Assembly (NCBI GenBank): GCA_022840285.1
Contig: JALHIE010000011.1
Span: forward strand, 12,381 to 41,459
Direction of reading: 5' to 3'
Length of the DNA stretch: 29,079 bases
From: Porphyromonadaceae bacterium
GTDB taxonomy: Bacteria > Bacteroidota > Bacteroidia > Bacteroidales > Dysgonomonadaceae
The position numbers were made by a program, and so were the translations under genes. Below are positions 8,411 to 16,452 of this stretch, piece after piece; the first letter of the stretch is position 1, and every line of letters begins with the position of its first letter. The notes under the pieces were generated by a model that was given only the letters and a program-made list of their open reading frames with translations, was not told the DNA's origin and did no database searches.

Positions 8411-9718
8411 TTATGCTTTTGGGAATTTCCAGGGATTGCGGTAATCGGGTTTAATCAGCCGGTTCGCCTCCTTGTTGTTGAACGATTTTTGGTTGTCGTC
8501 GTACACAAGCGTCTCTCCTACGCGCGCGGAGATATTTCCCAGGTGAGCATACTTGGCGCACAGGCTTCCGTTGTCGATGGTGCAGGCCGTTTGGAAATCG
8601 CGCTTCTTCACGCAATCGATGAACTGCGCCACGTGTTTTTTGTGATCCTGATAGTCGGGTTCGCCCTTTGCCGGCTCGGCCTTGTTCTTCTCCGGGATAA
8701 CTTCCCATCCTTCGCGGTTGGCGATCAGTGTTCCGTTTGTGCCTTTGAAGGCGAGTCCGTAGTTTCTCCCGTAGGGTCCGGTTTCGGTGCCGGCAACGTT
8801 GTTCCACTGGATGGTGAAATCGTTGAATTCATAAATTACGGAAAGGGTGTCGAACGTTTCGGCGTAGTTCCCGGGGTAGGCGAAATTCCCTCCCGAGCCG
8901 ATGACCCGGTTGGGCATCTTTGTCACGTCCATCCCCCAAAGGGCCATGTCGAGCAGGTGTACTCCCCAGTCGGTCATCAATCCTCCTCCGTAGTCCCAGA
9001 ACATGCGCCATGATCCGTGAAAGCGTTTCTGGTTGAAGCTCCTCGCGGGTGCGGGGCCCAGCCAGAAGTCAAAGTCGACCCCCGGAGGGACGGGGCTGTC
9101 GGCAACCGGGTTGAGGATGGCCGCGTAATTGAAGTTGGCCCACACGTTCACCTGTGCAATCTTCCCCAGCTTTCCGCTGTCGATATAGCGTTTCATCTCG
9201 TGCCAGTGGTTACCGCTTCGTTGCTGCTGACCCACCTGTACTACCCGGCCGTGTCTCTTTGCTGCAGCAACCATGGCATCGCACTCGGCAATGGAGTTGG
9301 CTACGGGTTTTTCCACATACACGTCTTTTCCGGCCGCACAGGCGTCGGTCATCTGCAGGCAGTGCCAGTGGTCGGGCGTTCCAATGATGACCGCATCGAT
9401 CTCTTTTCTCTCCAGCATTTTCCGGTAATCGCCGTACAGCGCCGGTTTTTTGTTCCTGAGCTTAAGGAGATCAGCGGCTCTTCTGTTCAGTACGTCCCGA
9501 TCGATATCACACAGGGCGACACAATCTATCCCGGGATGGATCAGGAAGTCGGACAGGTCGCCCCATCCCATGCTGCGGCACCCGATCAGGGCAACGTTGA
9601 TCTTGTCGTTTGCTCCTGTACGATTGGCAAACCAGTTGCTGCCGTGTAGGAACGACGGGGCAAACAGCCCGGCCAGCACAGACGAAGCGGAATTGCGGAT
9701 AAATTTTCTTCTTTCCAT
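8411..9718 (-). CDS. Tat-exported Gfo/Idh/MocA family oxidoreductase
   Basis: 435 residues. It begins MERRKFIRNSASSVLAGLFA: an RRKFI twin-arginine motif at residues 3-7 followed by a hydrophobic stretch, so export is probably folded via Tat with the nicotinamide cofactor bound. The Rossmann part has INVALIGCRSMGWGD (40-54), an acidic residue after strand 2 (ALCDID) and the family motif VYVEKPVAN (133-141). C-terminal segments (WRMFWDYGGGLMTDWGVHLL, then MALWGM) carry the catalytic-domain signature. Family members oxidise sugars or glycosides, often at C3. Adjacency to DUF1080 supports a 3-keto-glycoside step. It starts 26 nt after the deacetylase stop, with no convincing promoter between. Confidence 0.9.
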   Translation of the reverse strand: MERRKFIRNSASSVLAGLFAPSFLHGSNWFANRTGANDKINVALIGCRSMGWGDLSDFLIHPGIDCVALCDIDRDVLNRRAADLLKLRNKKPALYGDYRKMLERKEIDAVIIGTPDHWHCLQMTDACAAGKDVYVEKPVANSIAECDAMVAAAKRHGRVVQVGQQQRSGNHWHEMKRYIDSGKLGKIAQVNVWANFNYAAILNPVADSPVPPGVDFDFWLGPAPARSFNQKRFHGSWRMFWDYGGGLMTDWGVHLLDMALWGMDVTKMPNRVIGSGGNFAYPGNYAETFDTLSVIYEFNDFTIQWNNVAGTETGPYGRNYGLAFKGTNGTLIANREGWEVIPEKNKAEPAKGEPDYQDHKKHVAQFIDCVKKRDFQTACTIDNGSLCAKYAHLGNISARVGETLVYDDNQKSFNNKEANRLIKPDYRNPWKFPKA

Positions 9719-9744
9719 TTTGATAAAAGATTAATAAGTAGGTT

Positions 9745-10377
9745 TCAGGTATCTTTTCTTAAGGGGATCCGTTCAAACGAGTATCCCTCCTCCAGTAGCC
9801 ATTCAATTGCCCTGGGCAGCGCGTACCGCAGGTTCTTTTCCGCTTTCAGCGAGTCGTGAAAGACCATGACCGAGCCGTTCCGGGTATAACGTTTTACATT
9901 CTCCAGGACCTGTTCGGGTGACATAAACCTGCTGTAGTCGCGGGTAACGACGTCCCACATGATGATCCGGTATCCGGCGTCTTGCAGCTTTTTGCACTGA
10001 TTCATCCGCATGTGCCCGTGCGGGGGGCGAAACAGCGGCGAGTCGATCAGTTCTTTTGCCCGGTCGGCGTTCTCAAGGAACTTCCCCGGTGTGTGTTGCC
10101 ACCCCTGGAGGTGGTGAAAGGTATGGTTTCCCACGCGATGTCCCTTTTCGATCACCTGCCGGTATACCCCGGGATGCTTGCGCACGTTGTCGCCCACGCA
10201 GAAAAAGGTGGCCTGGATGGCGTACTTGTCTAGCAGGTCGAGGACCCAGGGGGTCACTTCAGGGATGGGTCCGTCGTCGAACGTAAGATAGACCGTCTTG
10301 CGGACAGGGTCTTCGATTCTCCAGACCGTGTTCGGAAACAGCATCCTGTATAGGTGGGGGGGTTGCTCAATCAACAT
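9745..10377 (-). CDS. Polysaccharide deacetylase (NodB-homology, CE4)
   Basis: 210 residues. All NodB motifs are present: LTFDDGP (31-37; D34/D35, catalytic base and metal ligand), NHTFHH (84-89; metal ligands H85 and H89), RPPHG (117-121), the DVVTRDY loop (142-148) and VFHDS (172-176; H174). It should therefore be an active metal-dependent N- or O-deacetylase on glycans. No signal peptide or membrane segment is visible, so it may work in the cytoplasm on a precursor, or the true start may differ. It lies 23 nt after the DUF2723 gene and 26 nt before the oxidoreductase, consistent with an operon. Confidence 0.88.
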   Translation of the reverse strand: MLIEQPPHLYRMLFPNTVWRIEDPVRKTVYLTFDDGPIPEVTPWVLDLLDKYAIQATFFCVGDNVRKHPGVYRQVIEKGHRVGNHTFHHLQGWQHTPGKFLENADRAKELIDSPLFRPPHGHMRMNQCKKLQDAGYRIIMWDVVTRDYSRFMSPEQVLENVKRYTRNGSVMVFHDSLKAEKNLRYALPRAIEWLLEEGYSFERIPLRKDT

Positions 10378-10400
10378 GGAGAATGCTTCGAATCATCGAT

Positions 10401-13400
10401 TTACTGTTGTTTGTTGTATTGCTCCAGTAGCCGGGGGCTGAACTGTTGCATCAGCTTCAATGCCTGTTGCATGGTTGCTTCTTCCGAAGCTTGCAGAACA
10501 GTATCGTTTACGGAACGATAATATCCGCGGATGGAGCTGTCCGTTATCTCTTTTAAAATCACATCGCCTACGTATCCCGCTCCTTGCATGTAGTAGCTTT
10601 GGGCGCGTTGCAGCAGATCGTTCGTATAGGTTTTGTACTTCTCCTTGTCGTACTCCTGACAGACCGATGTTATCAGCAGCAACGAGTTGACGTTGTAGTA
10701 GATGTCGACCATCGTGTTGCTCATCTGTCTGGGGGTCAGCCGGTCGTACCAGCTGAGGTTGTCCTGCAGCCTCTGCTCGATCTCACCCATCAGCTGCTGT
10801 GCTTTCTCTGTTTCTCCCAACCGGTAGTACGCCCGGGCAAAGAGGATCCCGTCGTTGCCGTAAGCCACTGCTTTTCCCGGCATGACCGTCGTTGCCTTGT
10901 CCAGTGCGGCAACGGCTTTGTCGTTCTTGCTTTCCTCGATCAGCGCTTCGATCAGTTGATTGAAGTAGAGCCTGAAGGTGGAGATCATCCGGCGGCTGGT
11001 TTCGTCGAGGTAGATGTCCGGATTTTCCTCCAGTCCTCCCCAGCGGAACTTGTTCATCAGGTTGTCGTAAGCCTTTTCGGTGTTCACCCCGCTGCTTTGC
11101 GGAATGCCCGGAACAACCTGGTAGGCTAATCCCGTGAGGGAGAAATTGCTGCTCTGCAGGTTCATGTAGAGGTTCCTGTCGACCGTTGTGGCGAAGTATA
11201 TCGGACGTCTCCAGTTGTCGTCGTTGATGTTGGTCAACAGTTCCATGATCATCATCTCCTGCCGGTACACGGCCGACTTATCACCCAGGTTGAGGTACAT
11301 TCTCCCTGCCGGCCTGGAGTTGAACGCGGCCCAATCGAGGGATGCCGTGTCGACGTTCAAGTAAAGCCTGTTTGAGGGGACAATCTGCGTTTCTCCGGTG
11401 CTGAACGGGTTGGCCGGTTTGTACTGTCCCGTACGCAGGTTCTCCATCACTTCCCTGAGGGGGATGCTGTCGCGATAGGCGTTTACGTCGTAATACTGCC
11501 CGTAAGAAATGCTGGGTATGTTGTTCTGCTTGAGTACGTTCTGTATTTCGTTTTTCGTAACCACGAAAGCTGCGCTTGCCGCATCGCCCCAGTATTTCTC
11601 CCTCTCCCACTGGATGGGCAGCGGTGCGGATTCGTATGCCTGGCGGAGCATCTGATCCACGTACCACTCGGTTTGGAGGAAGCTCAGGTTGGTCACGCGC
11701 ACATCGGTACGGAAGCCTTCTGTCTCCTGTACGTACCAAAGGGGGTAGGTGTCGTTGTCGCCATTGGTAAAGAGGATAGCATCCGGTTCCACGCTGCTGA
11801 GGTAGTTCATTCCCGTGTCGCGTGCCAGGGTTCTCCCCGACCGGTCGTGATCGTCCCAGTTCTGTCCCGCCATCTGGATGGGTACCAGCAGGCAGGCTGC
11901 GCTGACGAGTGATGCCGAGAGCGCGGTGTTTTTGATGTAGTTGCGGAGGTATCGGCTGATTCCGGCGACCCCTATACCCACCCAGATGGCGTAGGCGTAG
12001 AACGATCCGGCATAGGCGTAATCCCGCTCGCGGGGCTCGTATGGCGTCTGGTTGAGGTAGAGCACGATGGCCAATCCCGTCATGAAGAACAGCAGAAAGA
12101 CGATGGAGAAGCTTTGTTGTCCTTTCCGTTTCAGGTTCAGCTGGTAAAGGATGCCGACAACCCCCAACAGGAATGGCAGCAGGTAGTACTTGTTGTGCCC
12201 TTTGTTGTCGGCGATCTCGGGAGCAATGTCGTCCTGCGGTCCCAGGCCGAGGATGGGTCCGTCGATAAACTTGATGCCGGTGATCCAGTTCCCTTTGGTT
12301 ATCCCTCCGTCTCCCTGGATATCGTTTTGCCTGCCGGAGAAGTTCCACATGAAATAGCGCCAGTACATGAAGTTGATCTGGTAGTTAAACAGGAACTTCA
12401 GGTTGTCGAACAGCGTGGGTTTTTTGCTTCTGTCGGTGACGCCGCCCCAGATTTCATAGCCCTGCATGTGGTTGTTGTATCCCGGTTCCGACGGGTGGGT
12501 GTGCATGCGGGGAAAGAGCATGGTGTTGCTGTACTTGTATGTGGGGGCCTTGGATTCGACGTACCGGTCTTTCTGGTCTTCTGCCGTCTTCAACGCCCGG
12601 CTGTAGGATTTTTTCTCTTTGGTGATCTCGGCGCGTCCCTGGTTGTCCCGGACAATTTGCGATGCGTAGGTTGTTCCGTAAATGATGGGTGTCTGCCCGT
12701 ACTGTTCCCGGTTGAGGTAACTGCCGAGAGAGAACACATCCTCGGGCGAGTTCAGGTCGAGCGGGGTGTTGGCGGATGACCGGATCGGGATGATGGCGTA
12801 TGCGGAAAATCCGATGAGGATAACCAGGAGGCTCGACATGGAGAGGTTCAGAAACTTGACGTTCAGCTTGTTTTTGGAGAAAACGAAGTAGAGCGCGGTC
12901 CCGATAAGGACAAGCCACAGCCAGATGCTTCCTCCGATAAACAGAATTCCGGAAAGGCCGATGCTCAGCAAAAAGGCAATCCGCGCCCGCTTCAGGTCGC
13001 CCTTGTCGGAAAGGCTCTCAAACAGCGCCCAGACGATGCTTGCCACCAGCAGGACCAGGTAGACGGCAACGCCCGAGTTGTAGGGCATGCCCAGCGTGTT
13101 CACAAAGAACAGCTCGAACCAGCCGCCCACCTTTGTAAATCCAGGAATGATCCCGTACATCAATACCAGGATCAGTCCGAACGAGAGGAGCAACGACACT
13201 ATCCCGCCTTTCCAGGTCGGGTTCCCGGTTTTTTTATAGTAATAAACCATCACAATGGCGGGGATACACAACAGGTTCAACAGGTGAACGCCGATAGAGA
13301 GCCCCATGATATAGGCAATCAGCACGATCCACTTGTCGGAATCGGGCTTCTCCGCATTCTCTTCCCATTTCAGTATCAACCAGAAAACCAGTGCGGTGAG

Positions 13401-13859
13401 CATCGATGAAAAGGCATACACCTCACCCTCCACGGCGGAGAACCAGAACGTGTCGGAGAAAGTGTAGACCAGCGCGCCGACCAGGCCGCTGCCGATCACG
13501 GCAATGGTTTGTCCCGGGTTGAACGCTTCGTTTTTCTCCCCCATCACCAATTTGCGGGTCAGGTGCGTGATGGTCCAAAAGAGGAAAAGGATGGTGAAAG
13601 CGCTCAGCAGCGCTGACATGCTGTTGACCATTTTTGCCACCTGGCCGGGATCGTTGGTGAATTGTGTAAACAGGTTTCCGAGAAGCATAAAGATTGGAGC
13701 GCCGGGGGGGTGTCCTACTTCCAGCTTATAGGCCGACGAGATAAATTCGCCGCAGTCCCAGAAGCTGGCCGTTGGCTCAATGGTCAGCAGATAAACAACA
13801 GCGGCAACCACAAAAACGGCCCAGCCCGAAAGGGTATTGATAAGTTTGTATTTCTTCAT
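10401..13859 (-). CDS. DUF2723 (GT117/TMEM260-like GT-C) glycosyltransferase with C-terminal TPR-like region
   Basis: 1152 residues, the largest gene in the window. The N-terminal half is a polytopic membrane protein with about a dozen helices. Near the first loop is WDCGEF (34-39), followed by LEVGHPPGAPIF (46-57), the acidic-loop signature of DUF2723, a GT-C fold family related to protein O-mannosyltransferases and animal TMEM260. The middle holds a large soluble stretch with YEPRERDYAYAGSFYAYAIW and DAILFTNGDNDTYPLWYVQE. The C-terminal region has tetratricopeptide-like helices (YGNDGILFARAYYRLGETEK). Lipid-linked sugar donor and envelope protein acceptor are inferences from the family. It leads a likely operon with the deacetylase and 3-keto-glycoside genes. 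Confidence 0.85.
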   Translation of the reverse strand: MKKYKLINTLSGWAVFVVAAVVYLLTIEPTASFWDCGEFISSAYKLEVGHPPGAPIFMLLGNLFTQFTNDPGQVAKMVNSMSALLSAFTILFLFWTITHLTRKLVMGEKNEAFNPGQTIAVIGSGLVGALVYTFSDTFWFSAVEGEVYAFSSMLTALVFWLILKWEENAEKPDSDKWIVLIAYIMGLSIGVHLLNLLCIPAIVMVYYYKKTGNPTWKGGIVSLLLSFGLILVLMYGIIPGFTKVGGWFELFFVNTLGMPYNSGVAVYLVLLVASIVWALFESLSDKGDLKRARIAFLLSIGLSGILFIGGSIWLWLVLIGTALYFVFSKNKLNVKFLNLSMSSLLVILIGFSAYAIIPIRSSANTPLDLNSPEDVFSLGSYLNREQYGQTPIIYGTTYASQIVRDNQGRAEITKEKKSYSRALKTAEDQKDRYVESKAPTYKYSNTMLFPRMHTHPSEPGYNNHMQGYEIWGGVTDRSKKPTLFDNLKFLFNYQINFMYWRYFMWNFSGRQNDIQGDGGITKGNWITGIKFIDGPILGLGPQDDIAPEIADNKGHNKYYLLPFLLGVVGILYQLNLKRKGQQSFSIVFLLFFMTGLAIVLYLNQTPYEPRERDYAYAGSFYAYAIWVGIGVAGISRYLRNYIKNTALSASLVSAACLLVPIQMAGQNWDDHDRSGRTLARDTGMNYLSSVEPDAILFTNGDNDTYPLWYVQETEGFRTDVRVTNLSFLQTEWYVDQMLRQAYESAPLPIQWEREKYWGDAASAAFVVTKNEIQNVLKQNNIPSISYGQYYDVNAYRDSIPLREVMENLRTGQYKPANPFSTGETQIVPSNRLYLNVDTASLDWAAFNSRPAGRMYLNLGDKSAVYRQEMMIMELLTNINDDNWRRPIYFATTVDRNLYMNLQSSNFSLTGLAYQVVPGIPQSSGVNTEKAYDNLMNKFRWGGLEENPDIYLDETSRRMISTFRLYFNQLIEALIEESKNDKAVAALDKATTVMPGKAVAYGNDGILFARAYYRLGETEKAQQLMGEIEQRLQDNLSWYDRLTPRQMSNTMVDIYYNVNSLLLITSVCQEYDKEKYKTYTNDLLQRAQSYYMQGAGYVGDVILKEITDSSIRGYYRSVNDTVLQASEEATMQQALKLMQQFSPRLLEQYNKQQ

Positions 13860-13897
13860 TGTTTAACGATAAAATGGTTCTCAGCCAAAAATTTGGA

Positions 13898-13905
13898 CAA
13901 AGGTA
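13898..13905 (-). promoter_or_regulatory. -7 box upstream of the DUF2723 gene
   Basis: Minus strand TACCTTTG matches TAnnTTTG and sits about 39 nt before the ATG at 13859. I see no good TTTG/TTG at 19-21 nt upstream, so this is a half-supported promoter. Confidence 0.5.
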
Positions 13906-14170
13906 AGAAAAACAATGAGCTGATTATGTTAAAAAGAATAAAAAAGGGCCTTGCGTGCGGGTGTTATTTTCCCACAAGGGGTACGAAAGCGGGGAAATGT
14001 TCAAACACGATTAAACGAATGTTAACCGATACATGTAAAAGTTAAAAGGAACGATTTATGTTTTAAAACATATTTTTCTGTAAATTGTTCAATATGAGCC
14101 ATGTAGATTAGATAATTAACAAAAATTCAACTTTGTTGCGCTTTAAGTACAAAAATTTATTGAAAGATAA
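13906..14170. other. Divergent intergenic region between the DUF2723 gene and ndk
   Basis: About 265 nt of AT-rich DNA between the two divergent promoters. No open frame resembles a known protein, and I see no strong hairpin, tRNA or riboswitch pattern. The space is longer than needed for two promoters, so a small RNA or regulator site is possible but not supported. Confidence 0.4.
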
Positions 14171-14202
14171 TTTGGTCAAAAAAAAGGAAAGAACTTACTT
14201 TG
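14171..14202 (+). promoter_or_regulatory. Promoter of ndk
   Basis: TTTG at 14171-14174, a 20-nt spacer, then TTACTTTG at 14195-14202. This matches the Bacteroidetes -33/-7 layout (TTTG, 19-21 nt, TAnnTTTG) except for T in place of A at the second -7 position. Transcription would start near 14209, leaving a leader of about 57 nt before the ndk ATG at 14266. Confidence 0.65.
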
Positions 14203-14265
14203 GTAAGGATTAAGGAAAAAAATCGTTATTCAAAGGTCATTTTCTTTCTTTTATTGTCGGATTTA

Positions 14266-14727
14266 ATGGAGAAAACATTGGTAATTCTAAAGCCTTCGGC
14301 GGTACAACGGAGCATTGTTGGCGAGGTTGTTTCGCGTTTTGAAAAAAAAGGGCTTCAAATTGTGGGAATGAAAATGGTCTCTTTGTCCGACTCGATATTG
14401 GAAGAACATTATGCTCACTTAAGGGAAAAGCCTTTCTTCAAACGCATCAAAGACTCCATGCAGGTTAGTCCGGTGATTGTTATGGCGTTGGAAGGTCTGG
14501 AAGCGGTTGAAGTGGTGAGGACGATGACAGGGCCGACAAACGGAAGAAAAGCTCAGCCAGGAACCATTCGGGGAGATTACAGTGTCAGCGTGCAGGAGAA
14601 TATCGTTCATGCGTCTGATTCTCCCGAGACGGCAGAGGCAGAATTGAGGCGTTTCTTTTTGGAAGGGGAGATTTTCACCTATCCGCAACCGGCTTTCGTT
14701 AATCTTTATGCTAACGACGAAGTCTGA
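14266..14727 (+). CDS. ndk: Nucleoside diphosphate kinase
   Basis: 153 residues; balances NTP pools by transferring phosphate from ATP through a phosphohistidine. K9 (VILKPSAV) and catalytic H115 (ENIVHASDSPETAEAE, 111-126) are in place, as are RTMTGPTNGRKAQPGTIRGDY (substitutes for the usual GPT-pGTIRGD nucleotide site). The common HGSDS motif is HASDS here, as in some Bacteroidetes. The frame is open from 14200, but the upstream bases overlap the promoter, and family length and alignment fix the start at 14266. The gene is monocistronic or continues into the M23 gene 51 nt downstream. Confidence 0.96.
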   Translation: MEKTLVILKPSAVQRSIVGEVVSRFEKKGLQIVGMKMVSLSDSILEEHYAHLREKPFFKRIKDSMQVSPVIVMALEGLEAVEVVRTMTGPTNGRKAQPGTIRGDYSVSVQENIVHASDSPETAEAELRRFFLEGEIFTYPQPAFVNLYANDEV

Positions 14728-14778
14728 CATCAGTAAATAATTAATTGTAACAAAAAGCCATATCAGCTATATCTTGTT

Positions 14779-15792
14779 ATGGAGAGAGATAAGAGTTTAT
14801 CTAAGGTAAAAGTGTTGTTTTCCGCCGCTTGGGTCTTTTTTACGTTGAGTGCTTTTGCTCAATCGAAAGTGGAGCCATCCGCCGCTTCCCGGCCGGAAGT
14901 GAATTACAAACAGCTACACAGTATAAGTTTAGGGAATCAGGAGGGGTTATTTGCCGACGGTATAAAGCTCAAGATGGACTTGTCTGTCCTGGAGGAGGCT
15001 GAAGCGGTCCGTGAAGTATTTGACATAAATGAGATTCCTTGTGACGATATCTACGGTGGGGTGTGGAAGAATGCCCATGTGGATATCTACGGTGCATTAA
15101 AGAATGCTCCCGACACGTTCATCGTCAACCTGACCAATTTTTCCATGCCTCACGTAGGACGGATGACTTCAAACTTCGGAAGGAGGGGCAGCCGCCGTTA
15201 CCATTACGGCATCGATTTAAAATTGCAGGTGGGTGACACCATCTACGCTGCTTTCGACGGGAAGATCAGGGTTCAGCAATACGAACGGAGAGGCTACGGA
15301 TACTATACGGTGATCCGGCACGTGAACGGATTGGAGACGGTTTACGGCCACCTGTCGAAATTTCTGGTGAAGGAGAACGACTTTGTCCGTTCGGGTCAAC
15401 CCATCGCGCTGGGCGGAAACACGGGAAGGTCTACCGGTGCGCACCTGCACTTTGAGACCCGGTTCCTGGGAAAACCGATTAATCCGAATTACCTGATTGA
15501 CTTCAACAACAAGGTGTGTCATCGCGATGAGTACCTTGTCACTAATTCGAGTTACCGGAAGACATCGCAGAGCAGCAGGGTGCTTACCGGCGCAAGCAAC
15601 TACAAGGAGCCCGCCTCTACCAGCGACAACAAATTCGTTTCGGGAACAGTGAAATATCACCGGATCAAAAGCGGTGATACGCTGGGAGCTATTGCCAGGA
15701 AGCACGGCTTGTCCGTATCGAAGTTATGCAGTCTGAACAACATTACCCCAAGGACTACGTTGCGGATAGGGAAATCATTGCGGATTTCATAA
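14779..15792 (+). CDS. M23 peptidoglycan endopeptidase with C-terminal LysM
   Basis: 337 residues. A signal peptide (about 1-28, VLFSAAWVFFTLSAFAQ) directs it to the envelope. The LytM/M23 domain spans about 125-238: zinc ligands H142 and D146 (HYGID), H191 (VYGHLS) and H222/H224 (GAHLHFE). Because all ligands are present it should be an active metallo-endopeptidase cutting peptidoglycan cross-links, not a degenerate EnvC-like activator. The last 47 residues (about 291-337) form one LysM domain (KYHRIKSGDTLGAIARKHGL) that binds glycan. No separate promoter is obvious in the 51-nt gap after ndk. Confidence 0.92.
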   Translation: MERDKSLSKVKVLFSAAWVFFTLSAFAQSKVEPSAASRPEVNYKQLHSISLGNQEGLFADGIKLKMDLSVLEEAEAVREVFDINEIPCDDIYGGVWKNAHVDIYGALKNAPDTFIVNLTNFSMPHVGRMTSNFGRRGSRRYHYGIDLKLQVGDTIYAAFDGKIRVQQYERRGYGYYTVIRHVNGLETVYGHLSKFLVKENDFVRSGQPIALGGNTGRSTGAHLHFETRFLGKPINPNYLIDFNNKVCHRDEYLVTNSSYRKTSQSSRVLTGASNYKEPASTSDNKFVSGTVKYHRIKSGDTLGAIARKHGLSVSKLCSLNNITPRTTLRIGKSLRIS

Positions 15793-15834
15793 AGTAAAAT
15801 TCCTAATTAAGAGGAGAGGGTACAGGTGATTGAG

Positions 15835-15866
15835 CTTGTACCTTTTTCTTTTTTTGTTTAACTTTG
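15835..15866 (+). promoter_or_regulatory. Promoter of the DUF1599 gene
   Basis: CTTG at 15835-15838, a 20-nt spacer, then TAACTTTG at 15859-15866: a clean -33/-7 pair. Because it lies downstream of a possible upstream start at 15830, it also decides that the DUF1599 gene starts at 15902. Confidence 0.65.
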
Positions 15867-15901
15867 TCGCTTCGTTAAAGATTAAATACAGTTCCATTGC
15901 T

Positions 15902-16450
15902 ATGAGTGAAACAAACCGGCAGTTTGATGAGGTGATCGCCCTTTGCAGAAATATGTTTGAGAAGAAGTCGAGCGATTACGGTCCCACGTGGCGGATTTTG
16001 CGTCCCGAGTCGGTAACCGATCAGCTACTGATCAAAGCCAACCGGATCCGGTCGCTGGAGATAAAGAAGGAGAGCAAAGTCGGCGAGGGCATCTTCCCGG
16101 AGTTCATCGGGTTAGTCAATTACGGCATTATGGGATTGATACAGCTTGAACTTGGGTATGCCGACAGTGTGGACATTACCAACGAAACGGCATTGCAGCT
16201 TTTCGACAAACACATCACCGCAGCCAAGGAGTTGATGTATGCCAAGAATTTCGATTACGACGAAGCGTGGCGCAGCATGCGTGTTAGCTCATACACCGAT
16301 TTGATACTGGCGAAGCTGTTCCGGATCAAAGAAATGGAGAACAAGCAAGGAAAGACCCTTGTGTCTGAGGGGATTGATGCCAACTATACGGACATAGTCA
16401 ATTACGCCTTGTTTGGCTTGATAAAACTCCATTTCAGCACAGAGGCTTAA
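15902..16450 (+). CDS. DUF1599 (nucleotide-modification-associated domain 1) protein, internally duplicated
   Basis: 182 residues starting MSETNRQFDEVIALC; the frame is open back to 15830, but the promoter lies in that stretch. Two copies of the same unit are visible. In the first, FEKKSSDYGPTWRILR is followed by LLIKANRIRSLEIKKE and FIGLVNYGIMGLIQLELG. In the second, MYAKNFDYDEAWRSMR is followed by LILAKLFRIKEMENKQ and DIVNYALFGLIKLHFS. Both repeats keep the YxxxWRxxR and VNYxxxGLIxL cores. The domain is alpha-helical and cytoplasmic; its biochemical role is not established. It sits 2 nt before the next gene, suggesting coupling with it. Confidence 0.85.
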   Translation: MSETNRQFDEVIALCRNMFEKKSSDYGPTWRILRPESVTDQLLIKANRIRSLEIKKESKVGEGIFPEFIGLVNYGIMGLIQLELGYADSVDITNETALQLFDKHITAAKELMYAKNFDYDEAWRSMRVSSYTDLILAKLFRIKEMENKQGKTLVSEGIDANYTDIVNYALFGLIKLHFSTEA

Positions 16451-16452
16451 CG

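Noticed and set aside
14200..14265. Upstream start for ndk
   Set aside because: It would place the start codon inside the -7 box and add 22 residues absent from the family.
15830..15901. Upstream start for the DUF1599 gene
   Set aside because: The stretch contains the -33 and -7 elements and encodes an unlikely hydrophobic leader.
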